A stretch of 64,000 bases of DNA. It comes from Woeseiaceae bacterium. GTDB lineage: Bacteria; Pseudomonadota; Gammaproteobacteria; Steroidobacterales; Woeseiaceae. The DNA lies in NCBI GenBank assembly GCA_030066655.1, contig JASJBE010000001.1:1-64000 (forward strand), in the 5' to 3' direction. The notes under the pieces were generated by a model. That model searched no databases, was not told the origin of the DNA, and saw only the letters and a program-made list of their open reading frames with translations. Made by a program: the position numbers and the translations under genes. Below are positions 1-10,077 of this stretch, piece after piece. Position 1 is the first letter of the stretch, and the number at the start of each line of letters is the position of its first letter.

Positions 1-466
1 CAACTGGGACGGCTACTGGGCGCTGGTCTGCAAGGTCGCATTGCAGATCGACAATATTCACTTCTTCGGCAAGCACTCGCTGTTCTGGTTCCCGCTGGGC
101 AATATCCTGAGAGCGATGGGCGGCATACCGCTGGATCGCGGCAAGGCCGGCTCGGCGGTGGAGCAGGCGGTGGAACTCCTGCAGGGTGACAAGGATGTGT
201 TGTTCGGACTCGCACCCGAAGGTACGAGGAAGCGCCGCGATCACTGGAAGACCGGTTTCTACCGTATTGCCCGCGAGGCGAATGTCCCGGTCGTGCTGGC
301 GTTTCTCGATTTCGGCCGGCGGCGCATCGGGCTCGGGCCGACGCTGTATCTCACCGGCAACGTGGATATGGACATGGACATCATCCGGGGCCACTACTCG
401 CAGATCGAGGGCCACCACCCGGAAAACGCCAGCGACATCCGGTTCCCGGAGAACTCGGGACTGTGA
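1..466 (+). CDS. 1-acyl-glycerol-3-phosphate acyltransferase-like protein (5' end outside window)
   Basis: Reading frame open to window start; FPLGNILRAMGGIPLDRGK and APEGTRKRRDHWKTGFYRIA are PlsC-type acyltransferase motifs. Confidence 0.85.
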   Translation, partial: NWDGYWALVCKVALQIDNIHFFGKHSLFWFPLGNILRAMGGIPLDRGKAGSAVEQAVELLQGDKDVLFGLAPEGTRKRRDHWKTGFYRIAREANVPVVLAFLDFGRRRIGLGPTLYLTGNVDMDMDIIRGHYSQIEGHHPENASDIRFPENSGL

Positions 467-1158
467 CGAACGACGAGCGGGGGTTCAAACGCACGGTCCG
501 GAGCTTCGTCCGGCGCGCCGGGCGAATCACCGAGTCACAGCAACGCGCCCTCGACGAGCTGTGGCCGCTCTGGGGCGTTGAAGTCTCCGACGCGCCGCTC
601 GACGTCGTTGAGCTGTTCGGCCGGGAGGCTCCGCTGACCGTCGAGATCGGCTTCGGCAACGGCGACTCCCTGGTGCAGCTGGCCGCCGAACACCCCGACC
701 ACAACTATCTCGGCATCGAGGTTCACGTTCCGGGTATCGGTCACTGCCTGATCGCGGCCCGCCAGGCCAGCATCGACAACCTGCGCATCATCTCGCACGA
801 CGCGGTCGACGTGCTGTCGCAACAAGTCGCGGCCGGTTCCGTGAGCCGCCTGAACCTGTACTTTCCCGACCCGTGGCCGAAGAAGCGCCATCATAAACGG
901 CGCATCCTCAACCCTGACTTTCTCGCCGCGGTACATGCCTGCCTGGCGCCGGGCGGCACGTTCCATATCGCGACGGACTGGCGCAACTACGCGGAGCACA
1001 TCGACGAACTTTTCAGCGTTAGCCCTCTGTTCCGGCTCGATGAGCGCCGCGAACACGATGGCGATCAGCCTCTCGACCGGACGGTGACGAAGTTCGAAAA
1101 ACGGGGCGTGAAGCGGGGCCACAGGATCTGGGACTGGCGCTACCAAAAGATCGGCTGA
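463..1158 (+). CDS. trmB: tRNA (guanine-N7-)-methyltransferase
   Basis: VEIGFGNGDSLVQLA, NLYFPDPWPKKRHHKRRI motifs typical of TrmB; overlaps upstream gene by 4 nt. Confidence 0.95.
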   Translation: MTNDERGFKRTVRSFVRRAGRITESQQRALDELWPLWGVEVSDAPLDVVELFGREAPLTVEIGFGNGDSLVQLAAEHPDHNYLGIEVHVPGIGHCLIAARQASIDNLRIISHDAVDVLSQQVAAGSVSRLNLYFPDPWPKKRHHKRRILNPDFLAAVHACLAPGGTFHIATDWRNYAEHIDELFSVSPLFRLDERREHDGDQPLDRTVTKFEKRGVKRGHRIWDWRYQKIG

Positions 1159-1222
1159 TCGCCTTGCGATTTCCCCATCCTGTTCTACATTTAGAGAGGA
1201 AGTAGAACGAAAATGGGGATCT

Positions 1223-1519
1223 GTGATGAACCTTGTATACCCGGTAATCGGACAGTGGTTTCGACGTCTGAACGGGACGCTGTTTGAAGTTGTTGCAGTC
1301 GATGAAGACGCACGCACCATCGAGGTCCAGCAGTTCGACGGCACGATCGACGAGATCGACCTGGAGAACTGGGCAGACCTGATGCTGGTGGAGGTCGCCG
1401 CACCGGAGGACTGGTCGGGATCCGTCGATATGGACCCGCTCGACTATGCCGCGAAGCGCGTACCGCCGCCGATTGGCTTCCAGGACGCGATGGCCTACAT
1501 CGACCAGCTGGCTGATTGA
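1223..1519 (+). CDS. Small conserved hypothetical protein (DUF6763-like)
   Basis: 98-aa ORF, GTG/ATG tandem start, WFRRLNGTLFEVVAVDED... IEVQQFDGTIDEIDLE. Confidence 0.7.
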   Translation: MMNLVYPVIGQWFRRLNGTLFEVVAVDEDARTIEVQQFDGTIDEIDLENWADLMLVEVAAPEDWSGSVDMDPLDYAAKRVPPPIGFQDAMAYIDQLAD

Positions 1520-1629
1520 CGATCGCTACAACTCAAGCGGTGACGTAAGACTGCGTCACCGTCGGTTGCCGTCATCCCGGTGACAGGCACGCTATACCCC
1601 AGACCCCGGGCAGACGTTCTCAAGGCGCC

Positions 1630-1977
1630 TCAGGCGCTTTCCGGCCCGGTGACGAAGATCTCACCCTCTTCGACCCTGACATCGACCGAACGCAGCGCCT
1701 TGCCGACGCACGGTCCTGCAAAACACTCCCCCGAATCAATAGCAAACGTCGCGCCGTGAGAGGCACAGATGATGGCCGTCTTGTCCTTCGTCAGGAAGCT
1801 GTCCGGCTGCCAGTTCAGCGGATGACCTGCGTGGACGCAGTAGTTCTGGTAGGCGAATACGTCATCCCCCTGACGCACAACAAATCCCCTGAACGGCCAG
1901 TCCCCCTCCCCGATGGAAAACTCCCTGCAGCCGGGGTCCGGGATTTCGTCGAGACGCCCAAGGGTGACCGTCTTCAT
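1630..1977 (-). CDS. Rieske (2Fe-2S) domain protein
   Basis: CVHAGHPLNW ... CASHGATFAIDSGECFAGPC, Rieske CxH/CxxH ligands. Confidence 0.88.
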   Translation of the reverse strand: MKTVTLGRLDEIPDPGCREFSIGEGDWPFRGFVVRQGDDVFAYQNYCVHAGHPLNWQPDSFLTKDKTAIICASHGATFAIDSGECFAGPCVGKALRSVDVRVEEGEIFVTGPESA

Positions 1978-3281
1978 CGCTTTTCCTTCGGGGTGTAGAG
2001 CACGACGATGATCGCGAGGATGATGGACGGAATCCCGGTCGCCGCGGCGTAGATGAAGAAGCCGGTATAGCCCAACAGCTCCTGGACCTGGCCCGAGAAG
2101 CCCGCGACCAGTTTGCCGACGAACACGGAGAGCGAGCTGAACAGCGCGTACTGCGTGGCCGTGAACGACACATTGGTCAGGCTGGACAGGTAGGCGATGA
2201 ATACCGTGCCCGAGAAGCCCTGCGCGAAGTTGTCGAAACTGATCGTGATGACCAGCGCCCAGATTTCAGGTCCGGTGTACGCGAGGTAAACGAAGAACAG
2301 GTTCGTCGCAGCGATCAGGGTTGCCGACAGGATCAGGGATTTTGCCGCGCCGATCCACGCAATGGATACGCCACCGGCGGCGATGCCGAACAGCGCGACC
2401 CAGAGGCCGTAGAGTTTCGCGACGCTGGCGATTTCCGATTTCGTAAAGCCTATATCGTCGTAGAAAGGATTCGCGAGAATCCCGAGCACGTAGTCACTGA
2501 TTCGATACAGCGCGATGAACGCCAGCATCGTCAGCGCGAACGTGCCGTAGCGCTGGAAGAAGTCGACGAACGGGCCGACAACGGCCTTGACGAACCAGCT
2601 TAAGAAACCCGCGTCGAAGATTCGGTCGCGCTCGCCGGCAGTCTCCGGGACGTCGGGCTCCCGGGCCATTAGCGTCGTGACGATGCCGATGGCCATGCAG
2701 GCGGCCATGGCCTGGTAGGCGATCGTCCAGCTAAGAAAATCGGCGACGTAGAGCGCCCCGGCGCCACCGACGATCATCGCGATCCGGTATCCGTACTGGT
2801 AGGCGGCGGCGAGCAGCCCCTGCATCTCCACTTCCGCACATTCGATGCGATACGCATCGATGGCCATGTCCTGCGTCGCCGACGACACGGCCACGGCCAG
2901 CGCAACGCCTGCAAACAGCAGGATGGTCGCCGGCGACGGGCTGATCAGCGACAGACTGACAAGGCTCAGCGCGATGAGGATCTGCGACAGTATGAGCCAG
3001 GCTCTGCGACGACCCAGCGCGTTCGTCAACAGCGGCAGGTGCAGTCGATCGACCAGCGGCGACCAGAGGAACTTCAGCGCATACGCGAATCCGATCCACG
3101 CGAACGCACTGATCGTGCTCTTCTCGAGCCCGGCATTGTTCAGCCACAGCGTCAGTGTCGAGTAGACCAGCGGAAACGGCAGGCCACCGGAGAAGCCGAG
3201 GAAGAAGATGACGACGATCTTCTCCTGCAGATACCAGGTCCACGGGCGCTTGGGCGCCGGGGCGGCAACCGCCTCACTCAC
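1974..3281 (-). CDS. AmpG-like MFS transporter
   Basis: 12-TM protein; GFSGGLPFPLVYSTLTLWL N-terminus typical of AmpG family. Confidence 0.85.
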   Translation of the reverse strand: MSEAVAAPAPKRPWTWYLQEKIVVIFFLGFSGGLPFPLVYSTLTLWLNNAGLEKSTISAFAWIGFAYALKFLWSPLVDRLHLPLLTNALGRRRAWLILSQILIALSLVSLSLISPSPATILLFAGVALAVAVSSATQDMAIDAYRIECAEVEMQGLLAAAYQYGYRIAMIVGGAGALYVADFLSWTIAYQAMAACMAIGIVTTLMAREPDVPETAGERDRIFDAGFLSWFVKAVVGPFVDFFQRYGTFALTMLAFIALYRISDYVLGILANPFYDDIGFTKSEIASVAKLYGLWVALFGIAAGGVSIAWIGAAKSLILSATLIAATNLFFVYLAYTGPEIWALVITISFDNFAQGFSGTVFIAYLSSLTNVSFTATQYALFSSLSVFVGKLVAGFSGQVQELLGYTGFFIYAAATGIPSIILAIIVVLYTPKEKR

Positions 3282-3320
3282 GTTCTAAGCCTCGGCCGTG
3301 GCGCCAGGGGTGACCGCGAT

Positions 3321-4100
3321 TCATCCATGCTGCCAATCGTAGTCCATGATCAGCGGCGCGTGGTCGGAAAATCGCTCCTCACGATAAACCTCCGCGCTCA
3401 GCACGCGGCGCTTGAGTCCGGGCGTCACCACCTGGTAGTCAATCCGCCATCCAACATCGTTGTCCCAGGCACGGCCGCGATTCGACCACCACGTATACAC
3501 ATGATCGTCCGGGCGGACGACGCGAAACGCGTCGACCAGCCTGATCTCATCGAAGACGAGATCCATCCAGGCACGCTCTTCCGGCGTGAACCCGGAGTTC
3601 TTGCGGTTCTGGCGCCAGTTCTTCAGGTCGATCTCCCGGTGAGCGATGTTCCAGTCACCGCAGATGATCGTCTGCGAGCGACGGCGCTTCACTTTCTTCA
3701 GGTGTTCCTCGAACGTCGCGAGGCAGCGAAACTTGGCCGCCTGCCGTTCGTCGCTGGACGATCCCGACGGCAGGTACAGCGACACGATGTTGATGCCGCC
3801 CAGCTGGACCTCCAGGTACCGGCCTTCGTTGTCGAATTCGGCGTCACCGTAGCCCCGGATCACCTTCCTGGGTTCGTGACGCGAATAGATTGCCACGCCG
3901 CTGTAGCCTTTCTTCTCGGCATCCTCATAGAACGAGTGATAACCGGCCGGCATGAATATCGGGTCGGTGAGCTGATGCGCCTGGGCCTTGGTCTCCTGTA
4001 TGCAGACCACGTCAGCGTCCTGCTTACCTAACCAGTCGAACAGACCTTTTCTCGCGGCGGCGCGAATGCCGTTGGCATTCAAAGAAATAACGCGGAACAC
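3321..4100 (-). CDS. xthA: Exodeoxyribonuclease III
   Basis: FRVISLNANGIRAAARKGLFDWL, DVVCIQETKAQ, GDWNIAH, SDHAPLIMDY; probable GTG start inside longer ORF. Confidence 0.92.
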   Translation of the reverse strand: MFRVISLNANGIRAAARKGLFDWLGKQDADVVCIQETKAQAHQLTDPIFMPAGYHSFYEDAEKKGYSGVAIYSRHEPRKVIRGYGDAEFDNEGRYLEVQLGGINIVSLYLPSGSSSDERQAAKFRCLATFEEHLKKVKRRRSQTIICGDWNIAHREIDLKNWRQNRKNSGFTPEERAWMDLVFDEIRLVDAFRVVRPDDHVYTWWSNRGRAWDNDVGWRIDYQVVTPGLKRRVLSAEVYREERFSDHAPLIMDYDWQHG

Positions 4101-4214
4101 GATTCTCCTTCTACTTGGACGATTGACGGCTGTGCGATACTGCTGCACGCGATGCCGGGCAGGAATCCTCTCGGCGACGGAATGTTACGAACTCAACCCG
4201 AGAGACGCTAGCGC

Positions 4215-4862
4215 ATGCACGCTTACAAGAATGAATTCATAGACTTGGCTCTAAAGCTCGGTGTTTTGAGGTTTGGCGAGTTCACGTTGAAGTCCGGGAG
4301 GCAGAGCCCTTACTTCTTCAATGCCGGACTGTTTAACACCGGCTACGCCGCGGCGCGGCTGGGCCAGTTCTATGCGGCGACCATCGCACAATCAGACATT
4401 GAATACGACCTGTTGTTCGGCCCCGCCTACAAGGGCATCCCGCTCGCCGCGCTGACGGCTGCCTCGCTGGCCGAGCACCACGATACAAACGTGCCCTATG
4501 CCTATAACCGCAAGGAGGCCAAGTCGCATGGAGAGGGCGGATCGACAGTCGGCGCCGACGTCACGGGTCGCGTCCTGATCGTCGACGACGTCATCACCGC
4601 GGGCACGGCGGTGCGAGAGGCTTACGACATTATTTCAAACCTGGGCGCCGAGGTTGCAGGCCTCGTCATCTCGCTGGACCGACAGGAGCGTGGGCAGTCC
4701 GAAAAATCGGCCGTGCAGGAACTCGAAAGCTCGCTGGGCATTCCCGTGGTCAGTATTGTCCGACTGGACGATTTGGTGAGGCGCCTCGAGAGCCTTCCGG
4801 ACTACTCAGAATACCTGCCGAAGCTCAAAGCGTACCGCGAACAATACGGCGTGGACTACTGA
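4215..4862 (+). CDS. pyrE: Orotate phosphoribosyltransferase
   Basis: [25 protein letters not shown] motif [13 protein letters not shown]. Confidence 0.96.
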   Translation: MHAYKNEFIDLALKLGVLRFGEFTLKSGRQSPYFFNAGLFNTGYAAARLGQFYAATIAQSDIEYDLLFGPAYKGIPLAALTAASLAEHHDTNVPYAYNRKEAKSHGEGGSTVGADVTGRVLIVDDVITAGTAVREAYDIISNLGAEVAGLVISLDRQERGQSEKSAVQELESSLGIPVVSIVRLDDLVRRLESLPDYSEYLPKLKAYREQYGVDY

Positions 4863-4962
4863 CATAATGTCTCCTCGAGCGTATAGTTTTATCCACGGCA
4901 GGAAAATTTAATAACGTTAACTGCGTCGCGAATTGACGACAGCTTCATGGCATAGTCCGGGC

Positions 4963-5583
4963 ATGCGTAAATTAGCAACGATCACTGTTTTGGCGCTATT
5001 TCTCGCGCCAGCCACGTGGGCTGACAAAGCCCGGTACTACAAGTACGTGGATGAAAACGGCAACCTCGTCATCGGCGACAAGATCCCGGTCGAAGACTCC
5101 GAACGCAAGAAATACGTCGTAAACGAGTACGGCATCGAAGTCGCCCGGATCGAAGGCAGGAAGACCGAAGAAGAACTGGCCGCTGAGCGAGCCGCCGCCG
5201 AGCAGCAGGAGGCGCTGGAACTCCGACTTCGTGCCGATCGCGCGCTGCTGAATACCTACCTGACCATCGAAGAAATCATGATGCACCGGGATCGACGCGT
5301 GGAGCTGTGGCAGGCACAGGCGCGTGTCACGGAGCTCTACCTGAGGAACCTCGAGCGGCGCCTCAACATGCTGCAGAAGCGTTCACGCAACTTCTCGCCC
5401 TACAGCGAAGACATGGACGCGCCGATGATCGACTCGGACTTGCTGGCTGATCTGCAGGAAACCGAGGCGACGATCATCAAGCACAACGCTAACCTCGAGA
5501 ACTACAAGCACGAAGAAGAACAGATTCGCGCTCGTTTCGAGGGTGACATCGAGCGCTTCAAGCACCTGAAAGGTCTCGAATAG
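4963..5583 (+). CDS. DUF4124 domain-containing protein
   Basis: Signal peptide then YYKYVDENGNLVIGDKIP, coiled-coil C-terminal half. Confidence 0.75.
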   Translation: MRKLATITVLALFLAPATWADKARYYKYVDENGNLVIGDKIPVEDSERKKYVVNEYGIEVARIEGRKTEEELAAERAAAEQQEALELRLRADRALLNTYLTIEEIMMHRDRRVELWQAQARVTELYLRNLERRLNMLQKRSRNFSPYSEDMDAPMIDSDLLADLQETEATIIKHNANLENYKHEEEQIRARFEGDIERFKHLKGLE

Positions 5584-5601
5584 GGCCTTTAAGACCCTGG
5601 G

Positions 5602-6099
5602 TCAGCCCGTCCCGGAACTACCGAATCCGCCCTCGCCGCGGTCGCTGGAATCGAATTCGTCGACGACGTCGAATGCGACCTGCTCCACCGGGATAAACAC
5701 CATCTGCGCGATGCGCTCGCCCGGCTGAACGTCGTAGGCAGTCTGCCCGCGGTTCCAGCATGAAATGAACACCTGCCCCTGGTAGTCGGAGTCGATCAGG
5801 CCGGTCAGGTTACCGAGCACGAGCCCGTGTTTGTGGCCGAGGCCGGATCGCGGCAGCAGCACGGCGGCGAGCCCGGGGTCACCGATATGGATGGCGAGTC
5901 CCGTCGGAACGAGCACCGTCTCGCCGGGTGACACGGTGATCGACTCGTCAATACACGCACGCATGTCGAGTCCGGCGGAACCGTCGGTTGCGTAGTGTGG
6001 CATCGGGATGCTGTCGCCGATGCGCGAGTCGAGAATTTTCAATTCTATGCGTCGCACGTCATGTTCTCCAGGCGATGCCCGCTTCAGGCAATGCCGCAA
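5602..6099 (-). CDS. dut: dUTP diphosphatase
   Basis: [53 protein letters not shown] motifs. Confidence 0.96.
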   Translation of the reverse strand: MRHCLKRASPGEHDVRRIELKILDSRIGDSIPMPHYATDGSAGLDMRACIDESITVSPGETVLVPTGLAIHIGDPGLAAVLLPRSGLGHKHGLVLGNLTGLIDSDYQGQVFISCWNRGQTAYDVQPGERIAQMVFIPVEQVAFDVVDEFDSSDRGEGGFGSSGTG

Positions 6100-6154
6100 A
6101 CCCGGATCACCAGCGTGACCCGCGATGCATGGTACGAACTTGGAATGCCGGAGA

Positions 6155-7384
6155 CTAGTCCTGCGTGGAGATCACGGTCAGGCGGGGCTCGGTACCGGTG
6201 CCGCGGACCTGTTCATATCGATCGGCAATCGTTGTGATAAGGCGGTGCGCAAGATCGGCTTTTCGTTGCCGCTCGAAAGAACGCTCGCCATCAGGCCAGT
6301 AAACGTCGACGCAGTTGTCGTCACAGTCGAAGGCCAGTCCGTCTCCAACCTGATTGGCGACGATCATGTCGAGCTGCTTGGCGACCAGCTTCTTCTTCGC
6401 GTATTCGCGCAGGTTTTCAGTCTCGGCGGCGAAGCCAACCGTGAATGGCGCCTCCGGTAACTTGGCGACGGAGGCGAGGATGTCTTCGGTGCGGACAAGA
6501 CTGATGCTCGTTTCCGATGCGGTCTTCTTGATCTTTGTCGATGACGCGTCTGCAGGACGATAGTCCGCAACGGCGGCGGCGCCGATGAAGATGTCGACCT
6601 CGCCGATCGTGTCGTGTGTTGCCGCGTGCATTTCCTCGGCCGTCATCACATCGACCCTTTTGACCCCGGCTGGCACCGCGAGGTTGACGGGTCCACTGAC
6701 GAGTATGACCTGCGCGCCCTGCGCACGAGCGGCCTCGGCCAGGGCATACCCCATCTTGCCGGAGCTGCGGTTCGACAGGTAACGGACGGGGTCGATGGCT
6801 TCGCGGGTCGGGCCGGCCGTAATGAGAACCGTTTTGCCGGACAGCTGCCCTGACGCCTGCACGCGAGCCATGACCGCTGCCGCGATAACGTCGGGCTCGG
6901 ACATGCGGCCGCTGCCGGTCTCGCCGCAGGCCTGGTCGCCGTGGTCGGGGCCGACGATGTGAACACCGCGCTCGGCGAGCAGGTCGCGGTTCGCCTGAAC
7001 GGCGGGGTTCTTCCACATGACGTGGTTCATTGCCGGCGCGATGACGATCGGCGCCTCGGTAGCCAGGCACAGGGTCGCCAGCAGATCGGGTGCAGAACCG
7101 CCGGCGAGTCGCGCGATGATCTCGGCCGTCGCAGGCGCTATAAGCACCAGGTCCGCCCAACGTGCGAGCTCGATATGACTCATGGAGGCCTCGGCTTCCT
7201 TGTCCCACAGGTTGTTGCGAATGGGACGGCCGGATACGGCCTGCAGCGTCGTCTCGGTGACGAACTCTTCAGCGGACGCCGTTAGAACGATCTGCACGTC
7301 GGCGCCGCGTTCCTTGAGCCGACGGACGAGCTCGGGCGTCTTGTAGGCGGCGATACCGCCGCTAATGCCTAGAACGATGTTCAT
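6155..7384 (-). CDS. coaBC: Bifunctional phosphopantothenoylcysteine decarboxylase/phosphopantothenate-cysteine ligase
   Basis: [64 protein letters not shown]. Confidence 0.95.
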   Translation of the reverse strand: MNIVLGISGGIAAYKTPELVRRLKERGADVQIVLTASAEEFVTETTLQAVSGRPIRNNLWDKEAEASMSHIELARWADLVLIAPATAEIIARLAGGSAPDLLATLCLATEAPIVIAPAMNHVMWKNPAVQANRDLLAERGVHIVGPDHGDQACGETGSGRMSEPDVIAAAVMARVQASGQLSGKTVLITAGPTREAIDPVRYLSNRSSGKMGYALAEAARAQGAQVILVSGPVNLAVPAGVKRVDVMTAEEMHAATHDTIGEVDIFIGAAAVADYRPADASSTKIKKTASETSISLVRTEDILASVAKLPEAPFTVGFAAETENLREYAKKKLVAKQLDMIVANQVGDGLAFDCDDNCVDVYWPDGERSFERQRKADLAHRLITTIADRYEQVRGTGTEPRLTVISTQD

Positions 7385-7610
7385 ATTCCGCCCATATAAA
7401 CCTTCGATACAGCGTATCGCTGAGTGCTGTTTATTTTCCAGCCTTCGCCGCCCAGCGGCCAGATTGTTTCGTTTTATCGATATAGCGACGCGGCTTCGAC
7501 GGTTGGCGTTGCCGTGCCTTCCGCCGTGAATCGCCCCGATCGGCCGGAATTCGTCGCTTGGCGGGATTCGACTCGAGCTTGAAGATGCTTTCTCCAGGGG
7601 GTCGAAAGCA

Positions 7611-8222
7611 ATGCATGACAAGGATGCCAGGGTGCTGGCGACGATTCTCGGCTACGGCAGGAACAGGGAGGCTGCGTTGGAGCTGAGTAGCGGGCTGCTT
7701 GTCCGGTTCGGGGGATTGCGGCAATTGCTGACTGCGCCGCGTGAATCCGTGGCCGCGGCACACGGCGTCGGTCCGGCCACGGCCGACCTGTTGCAGGCGC
7801 TGCCCGTCGTCGGCAAACGATTCTTCGAGGCCGCCGTGGATCCGGGTCAGACGATCCGAAGCCCCGCGGATACCGAGGCCTTTCTGCTGGCGCGGCTCGG
7901 GCACCTGGGGCATGAACGCTTCTGCTGCCTGTACCTGGACAATCGCCACCGGGTGCTGAAGTTCGATGAGTTGTTCCGGGGGACCATTGATGGCACCAGC
8001 GTCTACCCCAGGGAGGTCGTCAAGGAAGCGCTGCAGGTGAACGCGGCCGCGCTGATCATCGCGCACAACCACCCGTCCGGCGTGGCCGAGCCCAGCAGCG
8101 CCGACGAGCGGATCACACAGCGGCTGAAAGCCGCTCTGGATCTCGTCGACATTCGCTTGCTGGACCACCTGATTATCGGTGCCGGCCATAGTGTCTCGTT
8201 GGCAGGGAGGGGGCTGCTCTGA
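7611..8222 (+). CDS. radC: RadC/JAB domain DNA repair protein
   Basis: JAB motif AALIIAHNHPSGVAEPSSADERIT; HhH region upstream; start uncertain (short N-terminus). Confidence 0.88.
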   Translation: MHDKDARVLATILGYGRNREAALELSSGLLVRFGGLRQLLTAPRESVAAAHGVGPATADLLQALPVVGKRFFEAAVDPGQTIRSPADTEAFLLARLGHLGHERFCCLYLDNRHRVLKFDELFRGTIDGTSVYPREVVKEALQVNAAALIIAHNHPSGVAEPSSADERITQRLKAALDLVDIRLLDHLIIGAGHSVSLAGRGLL

Positions 8223-8266
8223 CAGACATTCCCGACAGGCAAAGCGCCAGTTTGTGCTATTTGCAC

Positions 8267-8288
8267 ATTTTGTGTATATTTTGTGCAT
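8267..8288. promoter_or_regulatory. Tandem 11-bp direct repeats ATTTTGTG(T/C)AT upstream of the toxin-antitoxin pair (candidate operator)
   Basis: ATTTTGTGTAT 8267-8277 directly abutting ATTTTGTGCAT 8278-8288, 20 nt before ATG at 8309. Confidence 0.55.
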
Positions 8289-8308
8289 ATGTAACAAAGG
8301 TGCAACCA

Positions 8309-8680
8309 ATGCCTGCCGTACGACAGTTAAAAGCGAAACCGGACGCCGTGCTTGCCAAGGCCGCCCTGAACGCCGCTGCAGAGCTTGGCCTGAAGCAGGC
8401 TGATCTCGCGGCCGTGCTGGGCCTGCACCGCACCGCGGTCAGCAGGCTCAAGCGCAGCCCGTCGCTCGACCCCGAATCGAAACAGGGCGAACTGGCGCTA
8501 ATGCTGGTCCGTCTCGCGCGCGCGCTCTTCGCGCTGACGGGCGGAGACGAGGGCTGGATCCGGCATTTCATGCAGACGCCGAACAAGATCACCGGCGGCG
8601 TGCCGGCCGAGCAGATCAAGTCCGTCCAGGGCCTGGTTACGGTACTGCAGTTCGTCGACGCGATCCGCGGCAAGGTCTGA
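8309..8680 (+). CDS. Xre/MbcA/ParS-like antitoxin (DUF2384 family)
   Basis: HTH LGLKQADLAAVLGLHRTAVSRLKR; C-terminal region like MbcA/ParS toxin-binding domain; followed by RES gene. Confidence 0.85.
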   Translation: MPAVRQLKAKPDAVLAKAALNAAAELGLKQADLAAVLGLHRTAVSRLKRSPSLDPESKQGELALMLVRLARALFALTGGDEGWIRHFMQTPNKITGGVPAEQIKSVQGLVTVLQFVDAIRGKV

Positions 8681-8684
8681 CCCG

Positions 8685-9431
8685 GTGATCTGGGATGAGT
8701 GCGACGGGCCGGGCCAGGTCCGGCCCATCGCCGGCACGCTGTATAGGCTTGTCGAGAGCCAGGAACAGGTCGCAACGCTTGGCTACGTGGACACGCTCGA
8801 GGAGCAGGCGTTACTCGAGGCCATGCTCGAGGAGGTCAAGCCACCGTACCCCGACGGAACCGGCAAGCTGCACTACCTTTTGAAGACCCCGTTCCGCTAC
8901 CCGCCGCTGAAGTGGGGATCGCGCTTCGGCAGGCGCCATGAACCGAGCCTGTTTTACGCGGGCAAAGCCGTGGAGCCGACGCTCGCGGAAGCCGCCTACT
9001 ACCGCTTCGTGTTCTGGTACTCGATGGCCGGCGAACCCGTTTCGGACCGGATTCGGACCGAGCACACGCTGTTCTCCGCGCGCTACTCAAGCGACACAGG
9101 TATCCGGCTGCAGGCACCGCCGTTCGGCCAGTTTGAGAAGAAGCTCAGACATCCGTCGTCGTACACCGACTGCCAAGCACTGGGCACGGCGATGCGCGAC
9201 GCGGGCATCGAGGCTTTCGAGTACCGCTCGGCCAGGGATCCGGCTGCCGGTATCTGCGTGGCCTTGTTCTTGCCGAGCGGGCTTGTGTCGAAACGCCCTC
9301 TTCGGAGCAACCAATGGCTCTGCGAGCTGGGTGCGTCCGAGGTATCGTTCAAGAAGCTGGGCACGCACACAGTGACCTCGTTTACGGTATCGACGTTTCA
9401 TCATGAAAATCGGCTGCCGCTGCCCGCGTAA
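8685..9431 (+). CDS. RES domain toxin
   Basis: GTLYRLVESQ, FYAGKAVEPTLAEAAYYRF; GTG start 4 nt after Xre antitoxin stop. Confidence 0.87.
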   Translation: MIWDECDGPGQVRPIAGTLYRLVESQEQVATLGYVDTLEEQALLEAMLEEVKPPYPDGTGKLHYLLKTPFRYPPLKWGSRFGRRHEPSLFYAGKAVEPTLAEAAYYRFVFWYSMAGEPVSDRIRTEHTLFSARYSSDTGIRLQAPPFGQFEKKLRHPSSYTDCQALGTAMRDAGIEAFEYRSARDPAAGICVALFLPSGLVSKRPLRSNQWLCELGASEVSFKKLGTHTVTSFTVSTFHHENRLPLPA

Positions 9432-9572
9432 ATTCGGCTGTTTGACACATTCTGAGCAAATTGGCCGCAATGATGCGGGAAGCCTTGTAATACAGGCCCT
9501 ATGCTGGTTAAATATCGCGCTCTTTGCCCGCCGCCGGCGGGTAACTCTATTGAAAATCAGAGACTTAAGAAG

Positions 9573-9809
9573 ATGTCCAAGGTTTGCCAGGTGACCGGGA
9601 AGCGTCCGCAGAGCGGAAATAACGTCTCCCACGCCCACAACAAAACCCGCCGCCGTTTCCTGCCTAACTTGCAGACGAAGCGGTTCTGGCTCGAATCCGA
9701 GAAGCGCTACGTGCGCCTCCGCGTGTCGCACAAGGGCATGCGTATCATCGACAAGCACGGCATCGACAAGGTCGTTGCCGACCTGCGTGAGCAGGGGCAG
9801 CGCGTATAA
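9573..9809 (+). CDS. rpmB: 50S ribosomal protein L28
   Basis: [29 protein letters not shown]. Confidence 0.97.
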   Translation: MSKVCQVTGKRPQSGNNVSHAHNKTRRRFLPNLQTKRFWLESEKRYVRLRVSHKGMRIIDKHGIDKVVADLREQGQRV

Positions 9810-9829
9810 AGCGCCGGAGGAATTAGGCC

Positions 9830-9997
9830 ATGGCTAAGACTAACCGCGAGAAGATCCGACTCGTTTCCAGCGCCGGAACCGGTCATTTCTACACGACGAC
9901 GAAGAACAAGAAGCTTCATCCTGAAAAGATGGAGACGAAGAAGTACGATCCGACGATTCGTAAGCACGTCGCGTACAAGGAAGCGAAGATCAAGTAA
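9830..9997 (+). CDS. rpmG: 50S ribosomal protein L33
   Basis: 55-aa ORF (below ORF-track cutoff): [55 protein letters not shown]. Confidence 0.97.
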   Translation: MAKTNREKIRLVSSAGTGHFYTTTKNKKLHPEKMETKKYDPTIRKHVAYKEAKIK

Positions 9998-10018
9998 GAC
10001 TCGCTTCGAACGATTCCG

Positions 10019-10048
10019 AAAAAGCCCGCGACGTATGCGGGCTTTTTT
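10019..10048 (+). terminator. Rho-independent terminator after rpmG
   Basis: aaaaAGCCCGC-gacgtat-GCGGGCTttttt. Confidence 0.9.
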
Positions 10049-10077
10049 GTTTGTAGACTGACAAGTAAGCCAAGTGA

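Noticed and set aside
535-1344. 269-aa minus-strand ORF
   Set aside because: Antisense shadow of trmB in high-GC DNA; low-complexity Arg/Ala-rich translation with no family features.
1575-1600. TGACAGGCACGC resembling the reverse complement of the TGTGCCTGTCCAA repeat
   Set aside because: Match is only about 9 bases and lacks the flanking conserved bases; probably chance.
7431-8309. 292-aa minus-strand ORF
   Set aside because: Antisense to radC; no recognisable motif, radC is unambiguous.
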